Part shown: positions 36,772 through 46,391 of the stretch, piece by piece
How the letters are laid out: each line of letters starts with the position of its first letter
Position numbering within the stretch: position 1 is the stretch's first letter
Source of the DNA: an uncultured Geobacteraceae bacterium
Lineage (GTDB): Bacteria > Desulfobacterota > Desulfuromonadia > Geobacterales > Pseudopelobacteraceae
Length of the DNA: 64,000 nt
NCBI GenBank assembly: GCA_903901875.1
Contig: CAIUSO010000071.1
Location: forward strand, 1-64,000
Direction: 5' to 3'
Position numbers and translations under genes: made by a program
The notes under the pieces: generated by a model
Told to the model about the DNA's origin: nothing
What the model saw: the letters and a program-made list of their open reading frames with translations, nothing else
The model's database searches: none

Positions 36772-37749
36772 ATGTCTGAAAAACCGAAACTTGTCGTCTA
36801 TTGGGGGGCGTCGTGCGGTGGCTGCGAAATCGCGATTCTCGATTTGCACGGGCAATTTCTCGACATGACCGCCGCCATGGATTTGGTCTTTTGCCCCTGT
36901 CTGCTGGATACCAAAAAGAAGGATCTGGAGGCGTTTCCCGACCGGTCCATTGCAGTGACGTTATTTAATGGTGCCCTGCGCACGGAAGAAAACGTGGAAA
37001 TGGCGCAGCTTCTCCGACGTAAATCGAAGATTCTGGTGGCTTTTGGCTCCTGTGCTCAAGGTGGCTGCATACCGGCTCTGGCAAATTTCACTTCCAAAGA
37101 TGCCCTGCTCAACACGATATTCATTGACAATCCGTCGGTTGATAACCCGTTGGGGATCATTCCACAGGTTTCGACCGCCGTACCCGAGGGACATATCCCA
37201 CTGTCACCCCTGCTTGAGTCGGTGAAACATCTTGCCCAGGAAGTGGATGTGGATTACTTTGTGCCCGGATGCCCCCCCGAGCCCCATCAAATCTGGCGTG
37301 TGATCCAGACACTTCTGTCCGGTGATCTTCCTCCTGGTGGAAGTACGATCGGCTGTGGTACGTTGACAGTCTGTGATGAGTGTGACCGGAAGAAAGAAGA
37401 AAAACGCCTAACGGCATTTCGCCGAAACTACGAATTTTATCCCGAACCGGGTGTCTGCCTGCTGGAACAGGGGTTGCTCTGCATGGGCATCGCAACACGG
37501 AGCGGCTGTGGCGCACCCTGTACCAAGGCCAATATGCCCTGTACCGGATGTTATGGCGCACCGGATGGGGTGAACGATCAGGGGGCCGCCATGGTGGCGG
37601 CACTTGGTTCAGTGATGGATCTTGGTGATACTTCCCGCCTGTCTGAAGAGGCCCTTGGGCAGAAAGTTGACGACTTTCTGGCTTCCATCCCGGACTATGC
37701 CGGTCAGTTCTACAAATATTCGCTGGCCAGCTCGCTGCTTGGGAGGTAA
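36772..37749 (+). CDS. [NiFe]-hydrogenase small subunit, Mvh-type
   Basis: VVYWGASCGGCEIAILDL; FGSCAQGGCIPALAN; FVPGCPPEPHQI. Confidence 0.88.
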   Translation: MSEKPKLVVYWGASCGGCEIAILDLHGQFLDMTAAMDLVFCPCLLDTKKKDLEAFPDRSIAVTLFNGALRTEENVEMAQLLRRKSKILVAFGSCAQGGCIPALANFTSKDALLNTIFIDNPSVDNPLGIIPQVSTAVPEGHIPLSPLLESVKHLAQEVDVDYFVPGCPPEPHQIWRVIQTLLSGDLPPGGSTIGCGTLTVCDECDRKKEEKRLTAFRRNYEFYPEPGVCLLEQGLLCMGIATRSGCGAPCTKANMPCTGCYGAPDGVNDQGAAMVAALGSVMDLGDTSRLSEEALGQKVDDFLASIPDYAGQFYKYSLASSLLGR

Positions 37750-37752
37750 CCG

Positions 37753-39246
37753 ATGACACGTATTACCATTGATCCGATTACCCGCCTTGAAGGACATGGC
37801 CGGATCGATATTTTCCTTAATGATCAGGGAAGGGTGGAAAATAGCTATTTTCAGATACCGGAACTGCGCGGATTTGAGCAGTTCTGTGTGGGACGCATGG
37901 CCGAGGAGATGCCGGTCATAACCAACCGAATCTGCGGGGTCTGTCCCGAGGCGCACCATCTTGCCGCCACCAAGGCACTGGACAAGCTGTTTGGTGCCGA
38001 ACCGCCTCCCGTGGCAAAGAAACTCCGTGAAGTTCTCTATATGGCGTTTTTTGTCACGGATCATACGACCCATTTCTATGCTCTGGGAGGGCCTGACTTT
38101 ATCGTGGGGCCCGATGCACCGGCCTCTGAACGGAATATACTCGGTGTTGTCCGCAAAGTCGGCGTTGAGGTTGCCGGTGAAGTTATCGCCTGTCGCAAAC
38201 GCAACCAGGATATTATTGCCTTTCTGGGGGGGAAGTCCATTCATCCGGTGGCCGGAGTGCCTGGCGGCTGGAGTCGTGCCATCACTGAGAATGAACGTAT
38301 TCAGATTGAAGAAACCGCACGTAAGAATATTGATTTTGCGCGGTTTTCACTCTCCCTGTTTGAAAAAATAGTTCTCAAAAATAAGGTATATCTTGATCTG
38401 GTCAACTCGGATATCTACCTGCACCGCACCTATTCCATGGGGACGGTGGATGCAAATAATCAGGCCAATTTCTCTGACGGTATGATTCGGGTCGTCGATC
38501 CTGAAGGGGGGGAGTTTGCACTCTATCCACCGGCACAGTACCGTGAACAGATTGCCGAACGGGTGGAGGCGTGGAGCTACCTGAAATATCCGTATCTGAA
38601 AAAAGTAGGGTGGCGGGGATTCACGGACGGCATTGACAGCGGAGTTTACTGTGCCACGCCACTGTCACGTTTGAATGTCTCGGAGGGGGTGGCCACTCCG
38701 TTGGCGCACGCCGAATATCAGCGCATGTATGAAAGCTTCGGCTGTAAAAAAATCACGGAGAACCGTTATGCGCCGATCCACCATCGTCTTGCCACACACT
38801 GGGCCCGGCTGATCGAATTATTATATGCGTCGGAGCGGATGCTTGAGCTGGCGCAGGATCGGGAGATTACCTCGCCGGAGACCCGAAATATTCCTGATCG
38901 GGCCTGTTTTGTGGGCGAGGGGATCGGCAGCGTCGAAGCTCCCCGCGGCACGCTGACCCACCACTATAAAACCGATGAACGGGGCCTGTTAACCATGGTC
39001 AACATGATCGTCGGTACCACCAATAATTATGCGCCAATCTCGATGTCTATCACCCGCGCCGCAGAAAAGCTGATTACCTGCGGGGCCCCTGACGAGGCAA
39101 TTCTTAACCGGGTTGAAATGGCATTTCGTCTGTACGATCCCTGCCTTTCCTGTGCCACCCACTTTCTGCCGGGCAAGATGCCCCTGACGGTCTCCATCCG
39201 GGACAGTCAGGGGGGGCTGCTGCGGGAAATGGGGAGAAACCGGTGA
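37753..39246 (+). CDS. [NiFe]-hydrogenase large subunit, Mvh-type
   Basis: ITIDPITRLEGHGRIDIFL; NRICGVCPEAHHLAA; DPCLSCATH. Confidence 0.92.
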   Translation: MTRITIDPITRLEGHGRIDIFLNDQGRVENSYFQIPELRGFEQFCVGRMAEEMPVITNRICGVCPEAHHLAATKALDKLFGAEPPPVAKKLREVLYMAFFVTDHTTHFYALGGPDFIVGPDAPASERNILGVVRKVGVEVAGEVIACRKRNQDIIAFLGGKSIHPVAGVPGGWSRAITENERIQIEETARKNIDFARFSLSLFEKIVLKNKVYLDLVNSDIYLHRTYSMGTVDANNQANFSDGMIRVVDPEGGEFALYPPAQYREQIAERVEAWSYLKYPYLKKVGWRGFTDGIDSGVYCATPLSRLNVSEGVATPLAHAEYQRMYESFGCKKITENRYAPIHHRLATHWARLIELLYASERMLELAQDREITSPETRNIPDRACFVGEGIGSVEAPRGTLTHHYKTDERGLLTMVNMIVGTTNNYAPISMSITRAAEKLITCGAPDEAILNRVEMAFRLYDPCLSCATHFLPGKMPLTVSIRDSQGGLLREMGRNR

Positions 39247-39719
39247 ACGGGGGGACGGTTATCATAGGCATGGGGAATCCGCTGCTCTCCGATGATGGTG
39301 TGGGGTCTGTGGTGGCCCATGCCGTGGCCCAGCGGCTCATGCATCGAACCAATCTGTCCCTGGTTGAGCTGCATACCGGAGGAATCCGTCTGATGGAGGC
39401 CATGGTCGGTTACCGGTGGGCCGTGGTGGTGGACGCCATGGTGAGTGGTGCGCCCCCCGGCACGGTACACCGTTTTGATCCCCATGATTTTGTTACCACC
39501 AAGAATACTTTTTCCAGTCACGACACCGATTTTGCCACGGCCTGGGATCTGGGACGCATGGCAGGAGTCGCACTTCCCGAACAGGTGGCTTTCTGGGGGA
39601 TCGAGGGGCGAGAATTCGATCTCTTCGGTGAAACCTTGAGCGGTGAGGTTGCAGCAGCGGTTTCGGAGAGCGTGGATTTGATTGTGGAGCAGATCGCAGC
39701 ATGGCAGGGGGCGGCGTGA
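39243..39719 (+). CDS. Hydrogenase maturation endopeptidase (HyaD/HycI family)
   Basis: VIIGMGNPLLSDDGVGSVVAHAV. Confidence 0.9.
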   Translation: MNGGTVIIGMGNPLLSDDGVGSVVAHAVAQRLMHRTNLSLVELHTGGIRLMEAMVGYRWAVVVDAMVSGAPPGTVHRFDPHDFVTTKNTFSSHDTDFATAWDLGRMAGVALPEQVAFWGIEGREFDLFGETLSGEVAAAVSESVDLIVEQIAAWQGAA

Positions 39720-41668
39720 AGATAGGGATCTATTTTTGTAACTGCGGCAGTAACATTGCTGACAAAATCAGTGCTGATGCGGTCAGGGAGGCATCCCGCA
39801 CCTTTCCCGACCAGCCGTATGTTGCCACGGTGGATTTCATCTGTTCAGAATCGGGGCAGGAGCAGTTTGTGGAAAGCCTGACGTTTGAACGGCCGGACCG
39901 GGTTGTCGTGGCTGCCTGTTCTCCCCGTGACCACGAAGGAACCATGCAGCACTGTCTGGCCAGGGGGGGGATAAACCCCTACCTGATGCAGATGGTCAAC
40001 ATTCGCGAACAGATCGCCTGGGTGACTGAAGATAGGGACCGTGCCACAGAAAAGGCGATCACGGCCATTCGGGGGGCGGTCTACCGGGTACGGCTTCAGG
40101 AACCGTTGCGGAAGAAACAGGTGGCAGTCTGCACCGATGTACTGGTGATTGGTGCGGGTCCGGCCGGGATGAAGGCCGCGGTATCCCTTGCCGAGGCGGG
40201 ACGATCGGTGGTGCTGGTGGAGCGGTCCCCCTTTATTGGTGGCTTGCCGGTTCGCTTTGATGAACTCTTTCCGGCCCTGGAGTGTGCTCCCTGTCTGCTG
40301 GAACCGCTGATGGGGGAGCTGCTCCATGGTGACCATTCGGAGGCCATCGAATTGCTCACCTTGGCGGAGCTGTGGCAGGTAACCGGTTTTTACGGTAATT
40401 TTATTGCCAAAATCAAAAAAAAGCCGCGCCATGTTTCGCTCCATGGATGTATCGGCTGCGGCGAGTGTACCCTGGCGTGTCCTGCCACAACCCGAAACCG
40501 CCTTCATAACAACGGCAGTGAGCAAAAAGCGGTGGACTTCGCCTTTGCGGGTATGCTGCCGAATGCACCGTTTTTGAGGGAGGAAGTCTGTCTCCGTTTC
40601 CAGGGAAGTGACTGCCGGGCCTGTAAGGATGCCTGCCCCATGGGTGAAGATGTCATTGATCTGGATGAAGGGGAATCCCTGCTTGAGCGAAACATCGGAG
40701 CTATTATTATCGCCACCGGTGCCGGGCTCTTTGATGCTTCCCGGCTTGCCGGCATGGGGAGGGGAATGCTGCCCGATGTGTATGATGCCCTGCAGTTCGA
40801 GCATATGCTGTCATCGACCGGTCCCACGGGGGGGGGAATTGTCACGTCATCGGGAGAGGTGCCGGCTGCGGTGGCCATCATTCATTGTGTCGGCAGTCTT
40901 GATGGGGACCATTGCGCCTACTGCTCGGGAATCTGCTGCCAGTACGCGTTCAAGTTCAACCATGCCATCAGTGCGAAGTACCCGGAGACGGTCATAACCC
41001 ATTATCATCGAGAGCTGGTTGCGCCGGGCAAGGAGGCGTACGCCCTTATGGAAGCGGCCCGCACCAGGCGGAATTCCTCGTTTATACGTTGCGATAGCGG
41101 CAACTATCCGGTCATAACACCGGAGGGTACTGGCCGGTTGCAGGTGAGGGGGGAGGACGTGGTGACGATTGCCGACATGGTCATTCTCTGCCCGGCTATT
41201 GTTCCTGCCGAGGGGGCGGACCGGCTTGCCGCACTGCTGGATATTAATCGTGATTGCGCCGGTTTTTACGATGAGCTCCAAGGTCGAATGGACGCTTCCC
41301 AGAGCACCCTGAAGGGCATCTATCTGGCAGGTGCCTGTCGGGAGCCGATGGATATACAAAAGGCCCTTCTCGAAGGGATGGCGGCGGTGGGTCATGCCCT
41401 GGCCGGACTTCAGCCGGGACGTATGATCGAAGTCGAGCCGGCCACTGCGGAAGTAGCAACATCAAGGTGCGCCGGGTGCCATCTCTGTAGTTCCGTCTGC
41501 CCGTACCATGCCATATCCTTTGATTCAGAACAGCATGTTTCCTCGGTCAATGGTGTGCTCTGTCGTGGCTGCGGCACCTGCGTGGCAGCCTGTCCCGCCG
41601 GAGCGATCACCGGCCACCATTTTACCAATGAACAGATTCTGGCTGAGATAGAAGGGCTTCTGAAATGA
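39701..41668 (+). CDS. HdrA-like FAD/iron-sulfur protein (heterodisulfide reductase subunit A family)
   Basis: GIYFCNCGSNIAD; VLVIGAGPAGMKAAVSLAEAGRSVVLVERSPFIGG; two C-terminal 4Fe-4S motifs. Confidence 0.9.
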   Translation: MAGGGVKIGIYFCNCGSNIADKISADAVREASRTFPDQPYVATVDFICSESGQEQFVESLTFERPDRVVVAACSPRDHEGTMQHCLARGGINPYLMQMVNIREQIAWVTEDRDRATEKAITAIRGAVYRVRLQEPLRKKQVAVCTDVLVIGAGPAGMKAAVSLAEAGRSVVLVERSPFIGGLPVRFDELFPALECAPCLLEPLMGELLHGDHSEAIELLTLAELWQVTGFYGNFIAKIKKKPRHVSLHGCIGCGECTLACPATTRNRLHNNGSEQKAVDFAFAGMLPNAPFLREEVCLRFQGSDCRACKDACPMGEDVIDLDEGESLLERNIGAIIIATGAGLFDASRLAGMGRGMLPDVYDALQFEHMLSSTGPTGGGIVTSSGEVPAAVAIIHCVGSLDGDHCAYCSGICCQYAFKFNHAISAKYPETVITHYHRELVAPGKEAYALMEAARTRRNSSFIRCDSGNYPVITPEGTGRLQVRGEDVVTIADMVILCPAIVPAEGADRLAALLDINRDCAGFYDELQGRMDASQSTLKGIYLAGACREPMDIQKALLEGMAAVGHALAGLQPGRMIEVEPATAEVATSRCAGCHLCSSVCPYHAISFDSEQHVSSVNGVLCRGCGTCVAACPAGAITGHHFTNEQILAEIEGLLK

Positions 41669-42078
41669 GTGCGAACGGTGGATTTGAACCCAAAATCATC
41701 GCCTTCCTCTGTAACTGGTGCTCCTATGCGGGGGCCGACAAGGCGGGAGGTATGCAGAAACCCTATCCTCCCAATGTGCATATCATTCGCGTCATGTGCA
41801 GTGGACGGGTTGATCCCCACTTCATTCTTTCTGCCTTTGCACAGGGGGCCGATGGCGTGTTGATTCTGGCATGCCACCCCGGAGATTGTCATTATAAAGA
41901 GGGGAACTGCCGGGCCTTGCAGCGACACCGTCTGTTGAGTCTGGTACTTCAGCAGTTCGGGATTGTTTCAGCTCGTTGCCGCATGGATTATGTTTCAGCA
42001 GGCGAAGGGGAAAAATTCAGACGAATTATCACCGAGATGGTTGAAGTCTTACGAAAACGAGAAGCTCTGCCGGAGTAG
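41665..42078 (+). CDS. MvhD-type hydrogenase iron-sulfur subunit
   Basis: IIAFLCNWCSYAGADKAGG; RVMCSGRVDPHFILSAFAQGADGVLILACHPGDCHYKEGN. Confidence 0.9.
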   Translation: MSANGGFEPKIIAFLCNWCSYAGADKAGGMQKPYPPNVHIIRVMCSGRVDPHFILSAFAQGADGVLILACHPGDCHYKEGNCRALQRHRLLSLVLQQFGIVSARCRMDYVSAGEGEKFRRIITEMVEVLRKREALPE

Positions 42079-42088
42079 TGAAATAAAT

Positions 42089-43426
42089 ATGAAGTTACCC
42101 CATGTACGCCCCCTGCTTGAACTTGCTATCCCGATGATCCTGTCAACGTCAGCAATCTCCATAATGCAGATAATTGATGCCATCATCTTGTCGCGTCACT
42201 CCAGCGAAGCCGTTGCGGCCATAGGACCATCGGGGCTTGCGGTCATTCTGTTCCAGGGGCTTCTGTTTGGTACTGCCGGGTACGCCGGGACATTTGTTGC
42301 CCATAGCCATGGTCGGGGTGACCCCTCGGGTGTACGGGCGTCCGCCTGGCTTGGTATCTATACCGCAGTGGCCTCCGGGTTAATAGCCCTTGCGGTTGCC
42401 TGGCCCCTTGCCCAACTATTCTTTATGGCGGGCCACGAACCCAAGGTTGCACAGGATGAATGCATCTATTTCGGGATCTGTATGGCCGGTTCCCTCTTTC
42501 CGGTACTGAGTTCCGCTTTGACCGGCTGGCTCTCGGGCATAGGCCGTCCGGTTATCGTTACCGGTGTGACATTTATTTCACTTGTGGTGAATGCTCTGTG
42601 CGCCTGGGGTCTGGTTTTGGGGGAGTGGGGCCTTCCCCGGATGGGTATTGCGGGGGCTGCCCTTGCCACTGTGGGTGCTCAAGCCGTTACGGTGATTCTC
42701 TGTGTGGTCCTGTTTGGAATGTCGGGGGGGCTTACGGATCCGCTTGCCCGGCGGATTAACTGGGGTGAGTACCGGCGGTTTTTGCTGGTGGCTCTGCCCA
42801 TGGGATTGCGTATCAGTGGTGAGCTTGCGGCGTGGACGCTCTTTCTGGTTGTGGTAGGGCGATTGGGTACGGTGGAACTTGCGGCCTCCAGCATCGCCTT
42901 CAGAATAAACGGTACGGCTTTTTTCCCCGCCCTTGGCCTGGGGCAGGCAGCCGGTGTGTTGGTGGGCCATGCCCGTGGGGGAGGGCGGGACAGCGACATA
43001 CCCGGAATCGGCTGGCAGTCCCTCATGGTGTGTGAACTATGGATGGTGACCATGGCACTGCTGTTCGCAGTGGCATCGGCCCCGCTGGTTTCACTGTTTG
43101 CCGGGACCGGTGCCGAAAGTGCCGGGATTGTGAGGACCGGTTCCCTGCTTATGAAGTTTGTGGCCTTCTATTGTATCTTCGATGCCGCGAATGTGGTTAT
43201 TGGCAGTGTGCTGGCTGCGGCGGGGGATACCCCGTGGATCGCCCGTACTTTTTTTGCCTGCTCGGGGCTCTTCGTGGTGGCACTCTGGCTGATTGATCGA
43301 ACTATTCCCGGTTTGGTGGCGGAATGGTCACTTGCCACATTTTTTGTGTTTGCAACCGCAGTCATCTGGTCTATTCGTTTCCACGCCGGTGTGTGGCGGA
43401 AACTCAAGCCCTTTGTTACCCGGTAA
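42089..43426 (+). CDS. MATE family efflux transporter
   Basis: LLELAIPMILSTSAISIMQIIDAIILSRHSSEAVAAIG, multi-TM. Confidence 0.9.
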   Translation: MKLPHVRPLLELAIPMILSTSAISIMQIIDAIILSRHSSEAVAAIGPSGLAVILFQGLLFGTAGYAGTFVAHSHGRGDPSGVRASAWLGIYTAVASGLIALAVAWPLAQLFFMAGHEPKVAQDECIYFGICMAGSLFPVLSSALTGWLSGIGRPVIVTGVTFISLVVNALCAWGLVLGEWGLPRMGIAGAALATVGAQAVTVILCVVLFGMSGGLTDPLARRINWGEYRRFLLVALPMGLRISGELAAWTLFLVVVGRLGTVELAASSIAFRINGTAFFPALGLGQAAGVLVGHARGGGRDSDIPGIGWQSLMVCELWMVTMALLFAVASAPLVSLFAGTGAESAGIVRTGSLLMKFVAFYCIFDAANVVIGSVLAAAGDTPWIARTFFACSGLFVVALWLIDRTIPGLVAEWSLATFFVFATAVIWSIRFHAGVWRKLKPFVTR

Positions 43427-43443
43427 CAAAGGGCCTCTTCGAA

Positions 43444-44919
43444 TTACTCCAGCCCTTTTTCAGCGATTTCGATGGCCCGGCGAGCTGCCATGGCCTTGTT
43501 GACGGTTTCCTGCCATTCGGCTGCCGCGTCTGAATCTGCAACCACGCCACCACCGGCCTGCAGGTGTACCATGCCATCCTTGATAACCAGAGTCCGGATG
43601 GTAATGGCCAGATCCATATTCCCTGAAAAGGAGAAATAGCCCACGGCACCACCATAGATTTCACGGCGGGACGGTTCAAGCTCGTCAATAATCTGCATGG
43701 CCCGGATTTTCGGGGCACCGGAAAGAGTACCGGCCGGAAAGGCGGCCCGCACCAGATCGAAGGCATCACGCCCCTTTTCAAGTTCTCCCCGCACATTTGA
43801 AACGATGTGCATGACGTGGGAATACCGCTCAATAATCATCAGCTCGGTGACGGTGACCGAACCGGTGGTACAGACCCTTCCCAGGTCGTTTCTACCCAGA
43901 TCAACCAGCATCACATGCTCGGCACGTTCCTTGGGATCTGCCAGCAGTTCATCGGCCAGTCTGCCGTCTTCTTCAGGGGTTGCTCCCCGTGGTCTGGTTC
44001 CGGCGATGGGGCGCAATTCAACACGGGTTCCCTCTTTTCGGACCATAACTTCCGGTGAGGCTCCGGCGATTACCGTATCGTCGAGGCGGAGGAAGAACAT
44101 ATAGGGGGAGGGATTCAGTGTCCGCATGACCCGGTAGATGTCAAAGGGATCGGCCGAGAGCCTGCCGCTGAAACGCTGGGAGGGAACAACCTGAATGATG
44201 TCTCCCGCCCGAACGTACTCCTTGGCCTTTTCCACCGAGGCTTCATACTGCTCACGGGTCATGTTCGAGGTCAGTACCACCGGGGTTACGGCTGGCACAC
44301 GTGTTTCCGCCGGCAGAGGGGTCTTCAGCCGGGCGACGATGGCATCGATCTTCCTGGTCGCCTCATCATATGCCTGTTCGGCAGAGACCTCTCCGTTCAG
44401 GTGGGCGTTTGACACAACTTTTATTTTCTGACTCATGGTGTCAAAAATGACGATGGTGTCGGTTATGAGAAAGTAGGAATCATAGGCGTCAATGAGGGCC
44501 GGTTTTTTTGTGGGGAGGTGTTCAAAGTGCCGCACCATATCATACCCCAGATAGCCGACGGCACCGCCGAAAAAGCGGGGGAGTCCCTCAACCTCTACCG
44601 GTTCAAATGTTGCCAACAGGGCGCGGATTTCGGCCAGGGGGTCTTCGGAAACGATCGTGGTGGTGATATTGTTTTCAATGGTTTCAACAACAGAACCCTT
44701 TGAACGGATGATCAGGGAGGGATTTGAACCGAGAAAACTGTAGCGACCCCATTTTTCCCCCCCCTCAATACTTTCGAGAAGATAGGAAAATTGACCATTA
44801 TCGATTTTTCGAAAGGCCGATACCGGTGTATCCATATCAGCCATGATCTCCCGGTAAACCGGAATAAGATTACCCTCTGTGGCAAGGGTGTGGAATGTGG
44901 CGCGTGGCGGGAAAAACAT
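43444..44919 (-). CDS. trpE: Anthranilate synthase component I
   Basis: PYMFFLRLDDTVIAGASPEVMVRKEG; RPIAGTRPRGATPEED; FPAGTLSGAPKIRAMQIIDELEP. Confidence 0.94.
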   Translation of the reverse strand: MFFPPRATFHTLATEGNLIPVYREIMADMDTPVSAFRKIDNGQFSYLLESIEGGEKWGRYSFLGSNPSLIIRSKGSVVETIENNITTTIVSEDPLAEIRALLATFEPVEVEGLPRFFGGAVGYLGYDMVRHFEHLPTKKPALIDAYDSYFLITDTIVIFDTMSQKIKVVSNAHLNGEVSAEQAYDEATRKIDAIVARLKTPLPAETRVPAVTPVVLTSNMTREQYEASVEKAKEYVRAGDIIQVVPSQRFSGRLSADPFDIYRVMRTLNPSPYMFFLRLDDTVIAGASPEVMVRKEGTRVELRPIAGTRPRGATPEEDGRLADELLADPKERAEHVMLVDLGRNDLGRVCTTGSVTVTELMIIERYSHVMHIVSNVRGELEKGRDAFDLVRAAFPAGTLSGAPKIRAMQIIDELEPSRREIYGGAVGYFSFSGNMDLAITIRTLVIKDGMVHLQAGGGVVADSDAAAEWQETVNKAMAARRAIEIAEKGLE

Positions 44920-45187
44920 GGGCAACTCCGAAATTTTAATGACCTGAAAAAAACTAACACAGGCACCGGAGAGAGTCAAGTAACCCACGGACCTTTTCAG
45001 GGTCAGGAGGCTGACAATAATAAGATGACCGGAAGATGAGATGGAAGCTGTTCGTGGTATTGTTGCCTGCCTCCTGAGAAAAAAATCCCGAGAGTAAAGT
45101 TAGTTTGTATTTTTCTTTGTATGCTGTATATTAGCCCGTGAACATGAACGGATTGCTATGCCACACGTGAAAGGTGACCAACCGACT

Positions 45188-46129
45188 ATGAAGCAGAGTA
45201 AAATACTTCTTGAAAGCGATACCAATGAACTTGAGATTGTTGAGTTCAGGATCGATGAAGTTGATTGGCATGGTACTGTTCTTCCCTGCTACTACGGTGT
45301 CAACGTGGCCAAGGTGCGCGAAATAATCCGTCTGCCCCAAATGTCACGGGTGGTGAACGCCAAGCCGGGTGTTGAGGGGATGATAAAACTTCGTGACAAG
45401 GTGATCACTATAATCAACCTTGCCACGGTACTCAATAAATCCGTCGGTGATCTTGTTGCCGACCGGGTGGTGGTTCTTGAGTTTAATAATTTGATGGTCG
45501 GGGTCCTTGTTCATTCGGTGTCCCGTATCTACCGTATTTCCTGGAGAAACGTTGAAGCACCTTCTGCTGCGGTCCACAGCGATGAGGTTACCGGTCTGGT
45601 AAAAATGGATGACCGTATCATCCTTGTTCTCGATTTCGAAAAAATAGTGGCGGAACTTTGTTCCGAAAGTGCCCTCAAACCCCTGGATGAAATGCTGCTT
45701 GAACGGGAAGAACCCCATCCGGAACGGGTACAAAAAACAGTTTTGGTGGCGGATGACTCAGTATTTATCCGGAAAACACTCTGTTCCGGTCTCCGGTCGG
45801 CCGGCTATAATGTCATTGAAGCGGAAAACGGTTTACAGGCGTGGGAAATTATCCAGGAAACCCTTGAAAAGGTTGCCAAGGGGGATGGAACCTTGTTGGG
45901 GCATATCAGTATGTTGATTACCGATGTGGAGATGCCCCAGATGGATGGTCTCCATTTGACATCGCTGGTACGAAAAGACGATGGGCTGAAAGATATGCCG
46001 GTGGCCATATTCTCATCACTGGCATCGGATGACAACAAGCGTAAGTGGATCGGACTCGGTGCCAACTGTATTCTCACCAAACCGGATCTCCCCCGTCTGG
46101 TAACCGTTGTTGACGAACTGACCGCATGA
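45188..46129 (+). CDS. cheV: CheV-type chemotaxis protein (CheW plus REC)
   Basis: CheW-like N-terminus, REC with VLVADDSVFIRKTLCSGL and ITDVEMPQMDGLHLTSLVRKD. Confidence 0.88.
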   Translation: MKQSKILLESDTNELEIVEFRIDEVDWHGTVLPCYYGVNVAKVREIIRLPQMSRVVNAKPGVEGMIKLRDKVITIINLATVLNKSVGDLVADRVVVLEFNNLMVGVLVHSVSRIYRISWRNVEAPSAAVHSDEVTGLVKMDDRIILVLDFEKIVAELCSESALKPLDEMLLEREEPHPERVQKTVLVADDSVFIRKTLCSGLRSAGYNVIEAENGLQAWEIIQETLEKVAKGDGTLLGHISMLITDVEMPQMDGLHLTSLVRKDDGLKDMPVAIFSSLASDDNKRKWIGLGANCILTKPDLPRLVTVVDELTA

Positions 46130-46172
46130 TTGTCACTTGACAAGCTGTCAACTCTATGATTAAGTGAAGCCT

Positions 46173-46256
46173 ATGAACTCACACAGCTTCTTTACAGCTT
46201 TTAACTTTTATTTCTGGTACGGCTATTTCATGCCGTCTGCCCGGGTAGAGGTGTAA
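46173..46256 (+). CDS. Aromatic-residue-rich leader peptide (attenuation) upstream of DAHP synthase
   Basis: MNSHSFFTAFNFYFWYGYFMPSARVEV*: 10 of 27 residues are F/Y/W in a block, followed by alternative hairpins and a terminator. Confidence 0.8.
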   Translation: MNSHSFFTAFNFYFWYGYFMPSARVEV

Positions 46257-46282
46257 GCCGAGAAGCTATCACACAAAACCAC

Positions 46283-46317
46283 AACCGGGGCAGACGCGAA
46301 TCTTCCCCGGTTTTTTT
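46283..46317 (+). terminator. Attenuator terminator of the DAHP synthase leader
   Basis: AACCGGGG-N14-CCCCGGTT followed by Ts. Confidence 0.8.
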
Positions 46318-46391
46318 CTGTCTTTCAGAGAACAGTAAGAGCCGGGGTAGTTTCCCGGCTCTTACTTGTTTGTGGCATGAAAGGACACCAT

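Noticed and set aside
37753-42078. Selenocysteine (in-frame TGA) in hydrogenase/Hdr genes
   Set aside because: The key motifs RICGVC, DPCLSC and the MvhD/HdrA cysteines are all encoded as Cys; no in-frame TGA needed.
43408-43434. Palindrome CCCTTTGTTACCCGGTAACAAAGGG across the MATE stop codon as a special site
   Set aside because: Most simply a shared hairpin between convergent genes; no T-tract or other copies seen, so no further claim.
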